A DNA stretch of 64,000 nt, taken from NCBI GenBank assembly GCA_014650415.1, contig BMUX01000001.1, positions 1 through 64,000 of the forward strand, written 5' to 3'. This document shows positions 16,456 through 25,140 of the stretch, piece by piece (within the stretch, counting starts at the first letter, position 1; each line of letters starts with the position of its first letter). A program made the translations under genes and the position numbers. The stretch comes from Streptomyces spiroverticillatus (GTDB lineage: Bacteria; Actinomycetota; Actinomycetes; Streptomycetales; Streptomycetaceae). Under the pieces are notes generated by a model, which saw only the letters and a list, made by a program, of their open reading frames with translations, did no database searches and had not been told where the DNA came from.

Positions 16456-18858
16456 TTACGCGGCGACCGGCGCCGCCACCTGCGCCGGAGTCAGTGCGAT
16501 CTCCAGCACCTGGCGGACGTCCGTCACCGGGTGGACCTCCAGCTTTTCGAGGATCTCGGCCGGGACGTCGTCCAGGTCGGCCTCGTTCCGCTTGGGGATG
16601 ACGACCGTGGTGGCGCCCGCCCGGTGCGCGGCGAGGAGCTTCTGCTTCAGGCCGCCGATGGGCAGGACGCGTCCGGTCAGGGACACCTCGCCGGTCATGG
16701 CCACGTCGGTGCGGACCAGGCGGCCGGAGAGGAGGGAGGCGAGGGCGGTGGTGAGGGTGATGCCCGCGCTCGGGCCGTCCTTGGGGACCGCGCCCGCCGG
16801 GAAGTGGATGTGCACGCCCCGGTCCTTCAAGTCCCGCACAGGAAGCTCCAGTTCGGCCCCGTGCGAGCGGAGGAAGGAGAGGGCGATCTGCGCGGACTCC
16901 TTCATCACGTCACCGAGCTGACCGGTGAGGGTCAGGCCGGAGCCGCCCGTCTCGGCGTCCGCGAGGGAGGCTTCGACGAAGAGGACGTCGCCGCCCGCCC
17001 CGGTGACGGCGAGGCCGGTGGCCACGCCGGGGACCGCCGTGCGCCGCTCGGCCGGGTCCTGGGCGGACTCGGGCACGTGGTGCGGACGGCCGATCAGGTC
17101 GCGGAGGTGGGAGTCGTCGATCGCGAACGGCAGCTCGCGGTCGCCGAGTTCGTGCTGGGCGGCCACCTTGCGGAGCAGGCGGGAGACCGCGCGCTCCAGG
17201 TTTCGTACGCCCGCCTCCCGCGTGTACTCGCCCGCCAGCTTGCGCAGCGCCGACTCGTCGAGGGTGACCTCGCCCGGCTCCAGGCCCGCGCGGTCGAGCT
17301 GGCGCGGCAGGAGGTGGTCGCGGGCGATGACGACCTTCTCGTCCTCGGTGTACCCGTCGAGGCGGACCAGTTCCATGCGGTCGAGGAGTGCCTCGGGGAT
17401 GGATTCCAGGACGTTGGCGGTGGCGAGGAAGACGACGTCGGAGAGGTCGAGTTCGACCTCCAGGTAGTGGTCGCGGAAGGTGTGGTTCTGGGCGGGGTCG
17501 AGGACTTCGAGGAGGGCTGCGGCCGGGTCGCCGCGGAAGTCGGAGCCGACCTTGTCGATCTCGTCGAGGAGGACGACCGGGTTCATGGAGCCGGCCTCCT
17601 TGATGGCGCGCACGATGCGGCCGGGCAGGGCCCCGACGTACGTCCGCCGGTGACCGCGGATCTCGGCCTCGTCCCGTACGCCGCCGAGCGCGACCCGTAC
17701 GAACTTGCGGCCCATGGCGTGCGCGACCGACTCGCCGAGGGAGGTCTTGCCGACGCCGGGAGGTCCGACGAGGGCGAGCACCGCACCGCCGCGACGGCCG
17801 CCGACCACGCCGAGACCGCGATCGGCGCGGCGCTTGCGCACGGCCAGGTACTCGGTGATGCGTTCCTTCACGTCGTCCAGGCCCGCGTGCTCGGCGTCCA
17901 GGATCTCGCGGGCGCCGCGGATGTCGTACTGGTCCTCGGTGTGCTCGTTCCAGGGGAGTTCGAGGACGGTGTCCAGCCAGGTGCGGATCCAGGAGCCCTC
18001 CGGGGACTGGTCACTGGAGCGCTCCAGCTTCTCGACCTCCTTGAGGGCGGCCTCGCGCACCTTCTCCGGCAGGTCGGCGGCCTCGACGCGGGCGCGGTAG
18101 TCGTCGGACTCCTCGCCCTCGGTCTCGCCGTTCAGCTCGCGGAGCTCCTTGCGTACGGCGTCGAGCTGCTTGCGCAGCAGGAACTCGCGCTGCTGCTTGT
18201 CGACGCCCTCCTGGACGTCCTTGGCGATGGTCTCGGCGACGTCCTGCTCGGCGAGGTGCTCGCTGAGGGCGGCCAGGGCCAGGCGCAGGCGGGCGACCGG
18301 GTCGGCCGTTTCGAGCAGCTCGACCTTCTGGGCGGTGGTCAGGAAGGGCGAGTAGCCGGAGTTGTCGGCGAGGGCCGAGACGCCCTCGATCTGCTGCACG
18401 CGGTCCACGACCTGCCAGGCGCCGCGCTTCTTCAGCCAGGTCGTCGCGAGGGCCTTGTACTCCTTGACCAGCTCGGCGACGGAGCCGGGGAGCGGGTCCG
18501 GGTCGGACTCGTCGATCCGGGCCCCCTCCACCCACAGGGCGGCGCCCGGCCCGGTCGTGCCCGCGCCGATCTTGACGCGGCCACGGGCGCGGATCAGCGC
18601 GCCGGGGTCGCCGTCGGACAGGCGGCCGACCTGCTCGACGGTGCCGAGGACGCCGGTCCCGGCGTACGTGCCGTCGATGCGCGGAACAAGAAGCACCTGC
18701 GGCTTGCTGCCATTGGTACGTACGGCAGCCTGTGCCGCCTCGACCGCCGCGCGCACCTCGGTGTCGGACAGGTCCAGCGGCACCACCATCCCGGGCAGCA
18801 CGACCTCGTCGTCGAGCGGCAGCACGGGCAGGGTGAGCGGTGTGGACGTCGATGCCAT
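16456..18858 (-). CDS. lon: ATP-dependent Lon protease
   Basis: An 800-aa cytosolic AAA+ protease: N-terminal substrate-recognition domain (LPVLPLDDEVVLPGM), AAA+ module with Walker A GPPGVGKT at about residue 365, and a C-terminal Ser/Lys peptidase domain with the catalytic Ser in KDGPSAGIT (about 696) and the Lys in GGLKQK (about 739). Lon degrades misfolded and regulatory proteins. An HspR-type HAIR and a ClgR-type site lie upstream, matching the known dual stress control of lon in Streptomyces. The ATG at 18858 follows AAGGGGAG. Confidence 0.97.
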   Translation of the reverse strand: MASTSTPLTLPVLPLDDEVVLPGMVVPLDLSDTEVRAAVEAAQAAVRTNGSKPQVLLVPRIDGTYAGTGVLGTVEQVGRLSDGDPGALIRARGRVKIGAGTTGPGAALWVEGARIDESDPDPLPGSVAELVKEYKALATTWLKKRGAWQVVDRVQQIEGVSALADNSGYSPFLTTAQKVELLETADPVARLRLALAALSEHLAEQDVAETIAKDVQEGVDKQQREFLLRKQLDAVRKELRELNGETEGEESDDYRARVEAADLPEKVREAALKEVEKLERSSDQSPEGSWIRTWLDTVLELPWNEHTEDQYDIRGAREILDAEHAGLDDVKERITEYLAVRKRRADRGLGVVGGRRGGAVLALVGPPGVGKTSLGESVAHAMGRKFVRVALGGVRDEAEIRGHRRTYVGALPGRIVRAIKEAGSMNPVVLLDEIDKVGSDFRGDPAAALLEVLDPAQNHTFRDHYLEVELDLSDVVFLATANVLESIPEALLDRMELVRLDGYTEDEKVVIARDHLLPRQLDRAGLEPGEVTLDESALRKLAGEYTREAGVRNLERAVSRLLRKVAAQHELGDRELPFAIDDSHLRDLIGRPHHVPESAQDPAERRTAVPGVATGLAVTGAGGDVLFVEASLADAETGGSGLTLTGQLGDVMKESAQIALSFLRSHGAELELPVRDLKDRGVHIHFPAGAVPKDGPSAGITLTTALASLLSGRLVRTDVAMTGEVSLTGRVLPIGGLKQKLLAAHRAGATTVVIPKRNEADLDDVPAEILEKLEVHPVTDVRQVLEIALTPAQVAAPVAA

Positions 18859-18879
18859 GATCTCCCCTTGGGCAGTGAA

Positions 18880-18900
18880 GTTGAGCTATGTGGACTCAAT
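18880..18900 (-). promoter_or_regulatory. HAIR-type HspR operator upstream of lon
   Basis: The sequence gTTGAGc-N7-ACTCAAt matches the HAIR consensus CTTGAGT-N7-ACTCAAG except at the two outer and one inner position. It lies 22 nt upstream of the lon start codon, probably within or near the transcript start. lon is a described HspR-regulon member in Streptomyces. Confidence 0.8.
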
Positions 18901-18932
18901 GCATGTGAGCGCTCCAGTGTTCCCCAACCCGT

Positions 18933-18946
18933 GTTCGCTCTGAGCG
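18933..18946. promoter_or_regulatory. ClgR-type box upstream of lon
   Basis: GTTCGC-TCTGA-GCG exactly fits the GTTCGC-N5-GCG motif described for ClgR, the activator of clp and lon genes in Streptomyces. It lies 75-88 nt upstream of the lon start, a position suited to activation. Recognised by eye from memory of the motif. Confidence 0.75.
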
Positions 18947-18976
18947 ATCAGACGTCGACGGCGGACGGCACGAGGA

Positions 18977-19013
18977 GATGTAATAGCCCTCATCGAATTC
19001 TGACTATTACATC
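18977..19013. promoter_or_regulatory. Perfect 10-bp inverted repeat in front of the GNAT gene
   Basis: GATGTAATAG (18977-18986) and CTATTACATC (19004-19013) form a perfect inverted repeat with a 17-nt spacer, ending 10 nt before the GNAT start codon. It is AT-rich against the local background. It could be an operator or a 5'-leader hairpin that masks the ribosome site. Confidence 0.6.
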
Positions 19014-19023
19014 GGGGGATCTG

Positions 19024-19674
19024 ATGGCCTTCACCACCACCAACGATGCCGTCCGCGCCTGGACCGAGGGCTGGGCGCTCTCGCGCGGCACCGCCGACCC
19101 GGTGCCGCAGCCGTGGGGCGTGACGATCGACATCGGCATGCCGAAGGCCGTCACCCGGCACGTCCTGTTCGACACGTACGCCTCCGACGAGGCGACCGTC
19201 CGCAAGCTGCTGCGGGCGGACACGGCACCGGGCACCTGGATCAAGTTCGTGGAGCCGCCGGAGGCGGTCGCGCCGTGGATGGCGGAGGGGTGGGAGTACG
19301 ACGCCCCCGGCCACCTGATGTCGCTCGCGCTCGACCCGGACGCGACCGTCCCCGAAGTGCCGACCGGCTACACCCGGCGCAGCTGGACCCGGGACGGGGT
19401 GACCCGGGTCCTGGTGCTGGCGGCCGACGGTGCGCTCGGGGTGCGCGGGCAGGTGGCCGTCACCGGGCACACAGCGGTCATCGACCAGGTGGAGACCAAC
19501 CCCCTCCACCAGCGCCGGGGCCTGGGCACGCTGGTGATGCGCACCCTCCAGGCGCACGCGGCCGAGCAGGGCGCCCGGGACTGCGTGCTGGGCGCGTCCG
19601 ACGACGGCCGCGCACTGTACACGACGCTGGGCTGGCACTGGCACTCGCCGCTGACCGGGGTGTTCCGCCCGTAA
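19024..19674 (+). CDS. GNAT-family N-acetyltransferase
   Basis: A 216-aa protein with a C-terminal GNAT domain. The acetyl-CoA pyrophosphate loop is QRRGLGT near residue 165, followed by AAEQGARDCVLGASDDG and YTTLGW. The N-terminal 120 residues look like a degenerate second GNAT lobe. The ATG at 19024 follows GGGGATCT. The acceptor substrate is unknown. Divergent from lon, preceded by a perfect inverted repeat. Confidence 0.88.
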   Translation: MAFTTTNDAVRAWTEGWALSRGTADPVPQPWGVTIDIGMPKAVTRHVLFDTYASDEATVRKLLRADTAPGTWIKFVEPPEAVAPWMAEGWEYDAPGHLMSLALDPDATVPEVPTGYTRRSWTRDGVTRVLVLAADGALGVRGQVAVTGHTAVIDQVETNPLHQRRGLGTLVMRTLQAHAAEQGARDCVLGASDDGRALYTTLGWHWHSPLTGVFRP

Positions 19675-19730
19675 GCCCCCGCGAGGAAACGGAAGCCCCG
19701 GCGAGGGAACGGATGGGCGTGGTCCGTACG

Positions 19731-19760
19731 TCAGAGCCACAGCAATCAGAGCCACAGCAA
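19731..19760. repeat. Perfect 15-bp tandem duplication
   Basis: TCAGAGCCACAGCAA is repeated head-to-tail at 19731-19745 and 19746-19760, followed by shorter echoes (ACAGCAAACGGCACC). It sits in the leader region upstream of the lipoprotein gene at 19823. Confidence 0.8.
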
Positions 19761-19822
19761 GCGGCACCTACAGCAAACGGCACCAGCAGGCACCTGACGG
19801 CACGGCACACGACGGGAGCATC

Positions 19823-20428
19823 ATGCGATCCACCCGGTCCACCCGATCCGCGCGGTCGACGGCGGCGACGGTCACGACAGCGGCGATCTCCGCCGCCGCC
19901 CTCTGCACCACCCTCCTGCTGGGGGGCTGCGACGACGGCAAGAAGTCCCCCACCGGGGGCTCCTCCGCGCCGACGGCGCCCTCCGCGAGCACGCCCGCCG
20001 CCCCGGCTCCCACCCCTCCCCCGTCCCCCTCGGCTCCCCCGCCCGCCACCGACCCCGCGCCCTCCGCCTCCGTACCGCCCGCCCCCGTACCCCCGAAGGG
20101 CGAGCGGCTGGTGGCCGCCACCGCCTCCGGCGGCATCGACGGACGGCACCGCAGCGTCCTGGTGAGCACCGACGGCAGCTACACCACCATCGACCGCAAG
20201 AAGCCCCCGAAGTCCGGCCGGATGAGCCCGAAGGACCTGGCCGAACTCAAGGACGCCCTCGCCGACTCCGACTTCGCGAAGCTGCCGAGGGTGTCGATGG
20301 CCGACCCGCCGGTCATGGACGGCATCACGACCGCCGTGATCTACCAGGGCCACGAGGTCGCGACGGACGGCATGAAGAAGCTGCCGAAGCTGGACCGCGT
20401 GATCGCGGCCCTGCCCGGCCTGAACTAG
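19823..20428 (+). CDS. Proline-rich lipoprotein of unknown function
   Basis: A 201-aa predicted lipoprotein: Arg/Thr/Ser-rich N-terminus, hydrophobic core, lipobox LLGGC with Cys36. A Pro/Ala/Ser-rich spacer (about residues 45-95) likely spans the wall, then a folded domain (about 95-201) with the strand-like segment RSVLVSTDGSYTTID. No family recognised. GGGAG precedes the ATG at 19823. The stop lies only 7 nt from the stop of the convergent serine hydrolase, leaving no room for a separate terminator. Confidence 0.8.
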   Translation: MRSTRSTRSARSTAATVTTAAISAAALCTTLLLGGCDDGKKSPTGGSSAPTAPSASTPAAPAPTPPPSPSAPPPATDPAPSASVPPAPVPPKGERLVAATASGGIDGRHRSVLVSTDGSYTTIDRKKPPKSGRMSPKDLAELKDALADSDFAKLPRVSMADPPVMDGITTAVIYQGHEVATDGMKKLPKLDRVIAALPGLN

Positions 20429-20435
20429 CCGACGT

Positions 20436-21542
20436 TCACGCGGAGTTGCGCACGGCCTCCGTCACCCGTGCGACCGTCGACAGGTCGCCCAGCGCGTTCT
20501 TGGTGACCGCCCAGGTGGTGCCGGTCGCCGTGTCCGCGCCCGCCCAGCTGCCGCCCACGCCACCCATACCGAGGACGGTCGGCGTGGCGGTTCCGTCGGG
20601 CAGGCCGAGTGCGTATCCGAGCGCCCAGGACGACTCGTTGCCCATCAGCCGGTCCGTCCCGCTCGCGGCGGGTGCGGTCGCTTCGCGCGTACGGTCCTGC
20701 GACAGCAGCCGTACGCCGTCGACCTCCCCGAGCACGGCCGCGTACACCCGCGCGATCGCCCGGGCGGAGGTCTTGGCGCCCGCCGGGATGTCGGCGGCCA
20801 GGATGTCGGTCCTGTTGCCGAACTCCGCGCCCGGGAAGAGGTGCTTGGGGGCGGCCTTGAACATGGGGAGGTCGTCCGGGATCGCGTCGAGGTCGAAGCT
20901 CGCGGCGCGGGCCGGGGACTCCTCCAGCCGGGCCAGCCGCCCGTGCTCGGCCTCCGGCATCCCCAGATACAGCTCGTCGGCGATGCCGAGTGGGCCGGTC
21001 AGTTCGGTCCGCAGCACCTCGGAGAGCTCGCGCCCGGTGGCCCGGCGGACGATCTCGCCGACCAGGAACCCGAAGGTGAAGGCGTGGTAGCCGACCGCCG
21101 TCCCGGCCTCCCACCACGGCTCGGCGTCGGCGAGGGCGGCGCACATGGTGTCCCAGTCGCACAGCTCGGCGTGGGTGGTGGCGGAGGGGATGCCGGGGAC
21201 GCCGGCGGAGTGGCTCAGCGCATGGCGTACGGTCACCCGCTCCTTGCCGTGCGCGGCGAACTCGGGCCACAGCTCGGCGACCGGGGTGTCGTACGAGAAC
21301 AGCCCCTTCTCGGCGCAGACGTGCGCGAGGGTCGCCGTCGCACCCTTGCCGATCGAGAAGTTGTAGAAGGGGGTGTCGGGCCGGACCTCACGCCCGGTGG
21401 CCGGGTCGGCGACCCCGGCGGCGACGTCCGCGACCAGCTCACCGTGCCGGTACACGGCGATCTGAAGACCCCGCTCGGCCCCGCTCTCCACCAGTTCGTC
21501 GGCGGTGTGCTGAAGCTGCTTCTGCAAGTCGGCGGTGCTCAT
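20436..21542 (-). CDS. Beta-lactamase-family serine hydrolase (class C / EstB-like)
   Basis: A 368-aa cytosolic protein (no signal peptide) of the serine beta-lactamase-like family. The SxxK motif is SIGK at about residue 62, a catalytic-Tyr candidate is in YHAFT, and a C-terminal GGVGGSWAG replaces the KTG box. Such proteins are usually esterases or peptidases, not true lactamases. The ATG at 21542 has GGAGGGG upstream, so a longer start at 21599 is not needed. Substrate unknown. Confidence 0.88.
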   Translation of the reverse strand: MSTADLQKQLQHTADELVESGAERGLQIAVYRHGELVADVAAGVADPATGREVRPDTPFYNFSIGKGATATLAHVCAEKGLFSYDTPVAELWPEFAAHGKERVTVRHALSHSAGVPGIPSATTHAELCDWDTMCAALADAEPWWEAGTAVGYHAFTFGFLVGEIVRRATGRELSEVLRTELTGPLGIADELYLGMPEAEHGRLARLEESPARAASFDLDAIPDDLPMFKAAPKHLFPGAEFGNRTDILAADIPAGAKTSARAIARVYAAVLGEVDGVRLLSQDRTREATAPAASGTDRLMGNESSWALGYALGLPDGTATPTVLGMGGVGGSWAGADTATGTTWAVTKNALGDLSTVARVTEAVRNSA

Positions 21543-21617
21543 GACCGTCCCCTCCGTAGTCGTCACAACGGACCGACCGTACGGAGGGGACGAAGTCATC
21601 GGCCACCCATTTGTGAT

Positions 21618-22445
21618 CTACAGGTACGACGGCGCGGCGCGGGCCGCCTTCCAGCGCCGGACGACGGGCCAGGTGGCCAGCCCCAGGCACAGGGCCAGCG
21701 GGTGCCCGAGGGCCGTCAGCGGATCGGCGTACGCGATCAGGTCCTGAAGCAGTACGAGCGCCACGGCCCCCAGCAGTCCCCACCGCAGCCACGTGATCCG
21801 CAGGACGCCCGCGAGCGCACCCACGCACGCCATCAGCCCGAAACTGATCCCGAAGTCGAGACGGTGCAGGGAGGTCTCGGGCAGATGCCCTGCCCAGACG
21901 GCGACGCCGACCGGGATCTCGGTGGCGAGGGAGGCCACCACGTGCCCGAAGACGAAGACGGCGGCGGTCCGCAGCCCGCCGATGCGCCGTTCCAGGGCGG
22001 TGAGGATCACCAGGAACCCGAGGGCGTACGGGGAGGCCAGCCCCCCGGCGACCCACAGGGCGCTGCCGACGAGGGCGAGGACGGGGGTGTGGGTGAGGTG
22101 GGCGACGTCGGTGCTGGACGCCCGGAGGAGGGAGTCGACGGTGGCCGGGTCGCCGAGCTCGGCGTAGAGGGAGGTGGCGATGAGGACGAGCGCGTACCCG
22201 AAGGTGAAGGGGGTGCCGGTGGGGGTGGGCAGGAGGTGCCAGAGGTGCCAGCGGCGGTCGGGGGCGGGCGCACTGTCCGGTCGTACGGTCCCCGGCTCGC
22301 CGGCACGGTCGGCGGCGGTCTCGCGCCCCGGGTCCGTGGCGCCCGCGGGCGCGGTGGCAGTGGCCGTGGCCATTCCGGTGACCGCGCGCTGGTCCGGCAG
22401 CGCGCGCCGGGCGTCCGCGGGGTCCCCGGCGGGCGGGGCGGACAT
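21618..22445 (-). CDS. Rhomboid-like multi-pass membrane protein
   Basis: A 275-aa membrane protein with about six hydrophobic segments (for example FTFGYALVLIATSLY, ALWVAGGLASPYALGFLVIL, FGISFGLMACVGALAGVL) in a rhomboid-like layout: HTPVLALVGSALW and FVFGHVVASL stand where loop-1 and TM6 histidines occur. No canonical GxSG/H catalytic pair is certain, so it may be an inactive pseudoprotease. The ATG at 22445 is chosen because codons upstream lose GC third-position bias; a TTG at 22625 has a good GGAGG seven nt away and is the main alternative. Confidence 0.7.
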   Translation of the reverse strand: MSAPPAGDPADARRALPDQRAVTGMATATATAPAGATDPGRETAADRAGEPGTVRPDSAPAPDRRWHLWHLLPTPTGTPFTFGYALVLIATSLYAELGDPATVDSLLRASSTDVAHLTHTPVLALVGSALWVAGGLASPYALGFLVILTALERRIGGLRTAAVFVFGHVVASLATEIPVGVAVWAGHLPETSLHRLDFGISFGLMACVGALAGVLRITWLRWGLLGAVALVLLQDLIAYADPLTALGHPLALCLGLATWPVVRRWKAARAAPSYL

Positions 22446-22668
22446 CTCGTCCCGGTCCTGCGGTGTCGTACTGGTACTGATGCGGTCCACTGCGTGAGGC
22501 CCCATTCCCCCGGGCACCGCGCACTGGGGCGGGCGGCCGGAATCGTCAAGCCACGCCCGTGTCCCTCGGCCGCGTCTCTCGCGTTCGCTTGCTGCGGTAC
22601 TTCTGTCCCTCTTCGACGAGGACAACGCTCAGCCTCCGCCCGAATCTCCCGCCCCGTCTATGACACAC

Positions 22669-22715
22669 CTCACACCTGTGAGAGTTGAGGCAACCTTCAC
22701 AGGTTCGGGAACGTC
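22669..22715 (+). promoter_or_regulatory. Palindrome and ECF-type promoter ahead of the sigma factor gene
   Basis: CTCACA-CC-TGTGAG (22669-22682) is a 14-bp inverted repeat. Just downstream, GGCAAC (22689-22694), a 17-bp spacer and CGTC (22712-22715) resemble an ECF-dependent promoter (AAC core at -35, CGTC at -10), about 70 nt before the sigma start. Autoregulation of the operon by its own sigma is inferred. Confidence 0.5.
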
Positions 22716-22784
22716 CACCCGTCCCCGGTGAACCGTCCGGCGGACACCGTGAACCGATCGAGCGACGCCGAGCGATAGAGGGGC

Positions 22785-23381
22785 GTGAGACTGCTGCGCC
22801 CCGCAGGGGACCCCGAGGCCGAGGACGACGCCGCCCTGCTGCGCGCGGTCGCCCGCGGCGACTCCGCCGCGCTCGGCACCCTCCACGACCGCCACGCGGG
22901 CTGGCTGCACGCCCGGCTGACCCGGCGCTGCCCCGACCCGGAGACGGTGCGGGACGTCCTCCAGGACACCTTCGTCACCGTCTGGCGGACCGCCGCCTCG
23001 CACCGGGGCGGAGAGGCGGGCGGCTGGCTGTGGGTGATCGCGGTCCGCCGCCTGGTGGATGCGCAGCGGGTACGTTCCCGGGCCGACCGCGCACTCCGGG
23101 CCGAGCCCGCGCCGCCCACCCCCTCCCCCTCGGCGGAGGAACACGTCCTCGCCGGGCTGGAGTTCGGCGACGTGGGCGCGGCACTGGACCGCATCTCGCC
23201 CGAGCTGCGCGAGGTCCTGCGGGCCACCGTCGTCGACGGCCTCACCACCCTCGAGGCCTCCCGCCTGCTGGGCATACCGGAGGGCACGGTCAAGACCCGC
23301 GCCGCCCGCGCCCGCCGCGAGCTGCGCACGGCACTGGCCCAGCTCACCCCCGAATCCGACCCGTTGGGAGGAACCGCATGA
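22785..23381 (+). CDS. ECF RNA polymerase sigma factor
   Basis: A 198-aa ECF sigma with region 2 at about residues 30-95 (DPETVRDVLQDTFVTVWR, GGWLWVIAVRRLVDAQR) and region 4 at about 130-185 (ELREVLRATVVDGLTTLEAS, GIPEGTVKTR). It directs RNA polymerase to a small stress or signal regulon. The GTG at 22785 follows GAGGGG. Its stop overlaps the start of the anti-sigma gene (ATGA), the standard coupling for sigma/anti-sigma pairs. It heads a five-gene operon with an ABC exporter. Confidence 0.93.
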   Translation: MRLLRPAGDPEAEDDAALLRAVARGDSAALGTLHDRHAGWLHARLTRRCPDPETVRDVLQDTFVTVWRTAASHRGGEAGGWLWVIAVRRLVDAQRVRSRADRALRAEPAPPTPSPSAEEHVLAGLEFGDVGAALDRISPELREVLRATVVDGLTTLEASRLLGIPEGTVKTRAARARRELRTALAQLTPESDPLGGTA

Positions 23382-24340
23382 ACACCCACGGGACCCCGCC
23401 CCCACCCCCTTCCTGGCACGTCCCCCCGGACCCGGCCGCCCGCTACGCCGCGGGCACGGCCCCGGAGCCGGACGCGTGGTCGCTGGAGAAGCACGTGGAG
23501 GCGTGCGGGACGTGCGCGGGACGGGTGTCGGAGGCGGTCCGGGCAGGCGCGGCCGGTCCGGAACTGGCCCTCGGACGGGCGGAGTTGCTGCGTCTGGTGG
23601 AGTCGCTGCCGGGTCGGGCGGACCCCACTGGGATGGCACGGGCCGCAGGGACAACCGGGGCACCCGTATCGACCGCTCGCGCCCCCAGGGCCCCCGCGAA
23701 GGCCGGAAGCCCTGCGGCCCAACGCCGCCTCCGCACCCACCGCCTCCTCTGGGCCCTCGGCCCCGCCCTGCGGCTCGGGTGGGTGGTGGGTGTGCTGCTC
23801 GTGGCACTCGGGGCGGTGCTGCTCGCATACGGGGCGGGGCAGGCGGTGGCGCGGCCGTTGCTGCTGGCCGTCGCCCCGGTCGTACCCGTGGCCGGGGTCG
23901 CGGCCTCGTACGGCAGGCACACGGACCCCCTGCACGAGCTGCACGCCTCCATGCCGGGCGGCAATCTACGGCTGCTGCTCCGGCGGACGGCGTGCGCGCT
24001 GGGGCTGAGCATGCCGGTGCTGACGGCGGCCGGGGCGGTGCTGCCCGCCGCCGAGGGAGTGCCGGGGGCGGCGGCCTGGCTGCTGCCGGGGCTGGCGCTG
24101 GCCCTGGGCGCGCTGGCACTCGGCAGCTGGATCGGCTGCCGGAGGGCTTCGGCGGTGGTCGGCGGCGGCTGGGCGCTGGCGGTGACGGCCCCGGCACTGG
24201 GCGAGGAAGGACTGCCGCTGCACATCACCCCGTACATCGACGCCTTTGCCCCGCAGGCGAGTTGGGCGGCGGCAGCCGTGGTGTGCGCGGGCCTGCTGAC
24301 CGTACGACGTACCTTCTTCGACCGAATGGAGCGAGCGTGA
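23378..24340 (+). CDS. Membrane anti-sigma factor with zinc-binding (ZAS) motif
   Basis: A 320-aa protein. Residues 1-60 hold an H39-x3-C43-x2-C46 zinc anti-sigma motif, followed by a flexible linker and about six transmembrane segments (from residue 130, such as LGWVVGVLLVALGAVLLAYGA). This predicts a membrane-tethered anti-sigma that binds the upstream ECF factor. Six TMs are more than the usual one, so the membrane part may itself sense or attach to the exporter. It starts in the sigma stop codon and overlaps the ATPase gene by 4 nt (GTGA). Confidence 0.85.
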   Translation: MNTHGTPPPPPSWHVPPDPAARYAAGTAPEPDAWSLEKHVEACGTCAGRVSEAVRAGAAGPELALGRAELLRLVESLPGRADPTGMARAAGTTGAPVSTARAPRAPAKAGSPAAQRRLRTHRLLWALGPALRLGWVVGVLLVALGAVLLAYGAGQAVARPLLLAVAPVVPVAGVAASYGRHTDPLHELHASMPGGNLRLLLRRTACALGLSMPVLTAAGAVLPAAEGVPGAAAWLLPGLALALGALALGSWIGCRRASAVVGGGWALAVTAPALGEEGLPLHITPYIDAFAPQASWAAAAVVCAGLLTVRRTFFDRMERA

Positions 24341-25140
24341 GCAGCGACAAGGGCGGCGGCGTGACGGTGAGCGGGCTGACCGTCCGGCACCGGCGGACCC
24401 TGGCCCTGGACGCGGTGGACCTGGACTTCGCCCCCGGCGTGCACGGGCTGCTGGGCCCCAACGGTGCGGGCAAGACCTCCCTGATCCGGGTGCTGGCGAC
24501 GGTCGCCGCACCCACGGCGGGCCGGGTGTCGCTGCTGGGCGGGGACATCTCGAACCACCGTGAGCGGACGGAGGCCCGCCGCCGCCTCGGCTACCTCCCC
24601 CAGGAGTTCGGCTACTACCCGGGATTCACCGTCCGGGAGTTCGTCGCGTACGTGGCATGGCTGAAGGAGATGCCCGCCGCGTCCGTCCCCGGGGCGGTGG
24701 AACGGGTGGTGGAGCGGGTCGGCCTGGCGGACCGTATCGACGCGAAGGTGAAGTCCCTCTCCGGCGGCATGATCCGCCGGGTCGGCATCGCCCAGGCCCT
24801 GGTCAACGACCCCGCACTGCTCCTCCTGGACGAGCCGACGGCCGGTCTCGATCCGGAGCAGCGCTTCGAATTCAGAGCACTGCTCCGCGACGTGGGCACT
24901 GCTTCCACCGTCATCGTCTCGACCCACCTGGTGGAGGACGTGGCCACGGCCTGCACCGAGGTGACCCTGCTGGACGCGGGGCGGGTCGCGTATCGGGGGA
25001 CGCCGGGGGAGCTGAGCGCGCTGGGCGACGAGCGCCGTCCCGGCCAAGAGGCGGACCCGCTCGGCGACAACCCGATCGAGCGCGGCTACACCACCGTGCT
25101 CCGCTCCCACCGCCAGCTCCTCCCGGAGGCCCGCCGATGA
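24337..25140 (+). CDS. ABC transporter ATP-binding protein
   Basis: A 267-aa ABC ATPase of the exporter (CcmA/DRA) class: Walker A GPNGAGKTS near residue 46, Q-loop in YLPQEFGYYPGFTV, signature LSGGMIRRVGIAQ, Walker B LLLLDEPTAGLDP, His-switch STHLVED. It powers the membrane proteins encoded by the next two genes. The GTG at 24337 overlaps the anti-sigma stop. Cargo is unknown; co-expression with an ECF sigma suggests an envelope-stress or antibiotic exporter. Confidence 0.93.
   Translation: MSSDKGGGVTVSGLTVRHRRTLALDAVDLDFAPGVHGLLGPNGAGKTSLIRVLATVAAPTAGRVSLLGGDISNHRERTEARRRLGYLPQEFGYYPGFTVREFVAYVAWLKEMPAASVPGAVERVVERVGLADRIDAKVKSLSGGMIRRVGIAQALVNDPALLLLDEPTAGLDPEQRFEFRALLRDVGTASTVIVSTHLVEDVATACTEVTLLDAGRVAYRGTPGELSALGDERRPGQEADPLGDNPIERGYTTVLRSHRQLLPEARR

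Noticed and set aside
20436..21542. True beta-lactamase resistance gene
   Set aside because: No signal peptide and the KTG box is not conserved; better described as an esterase-like serine hydrolase.
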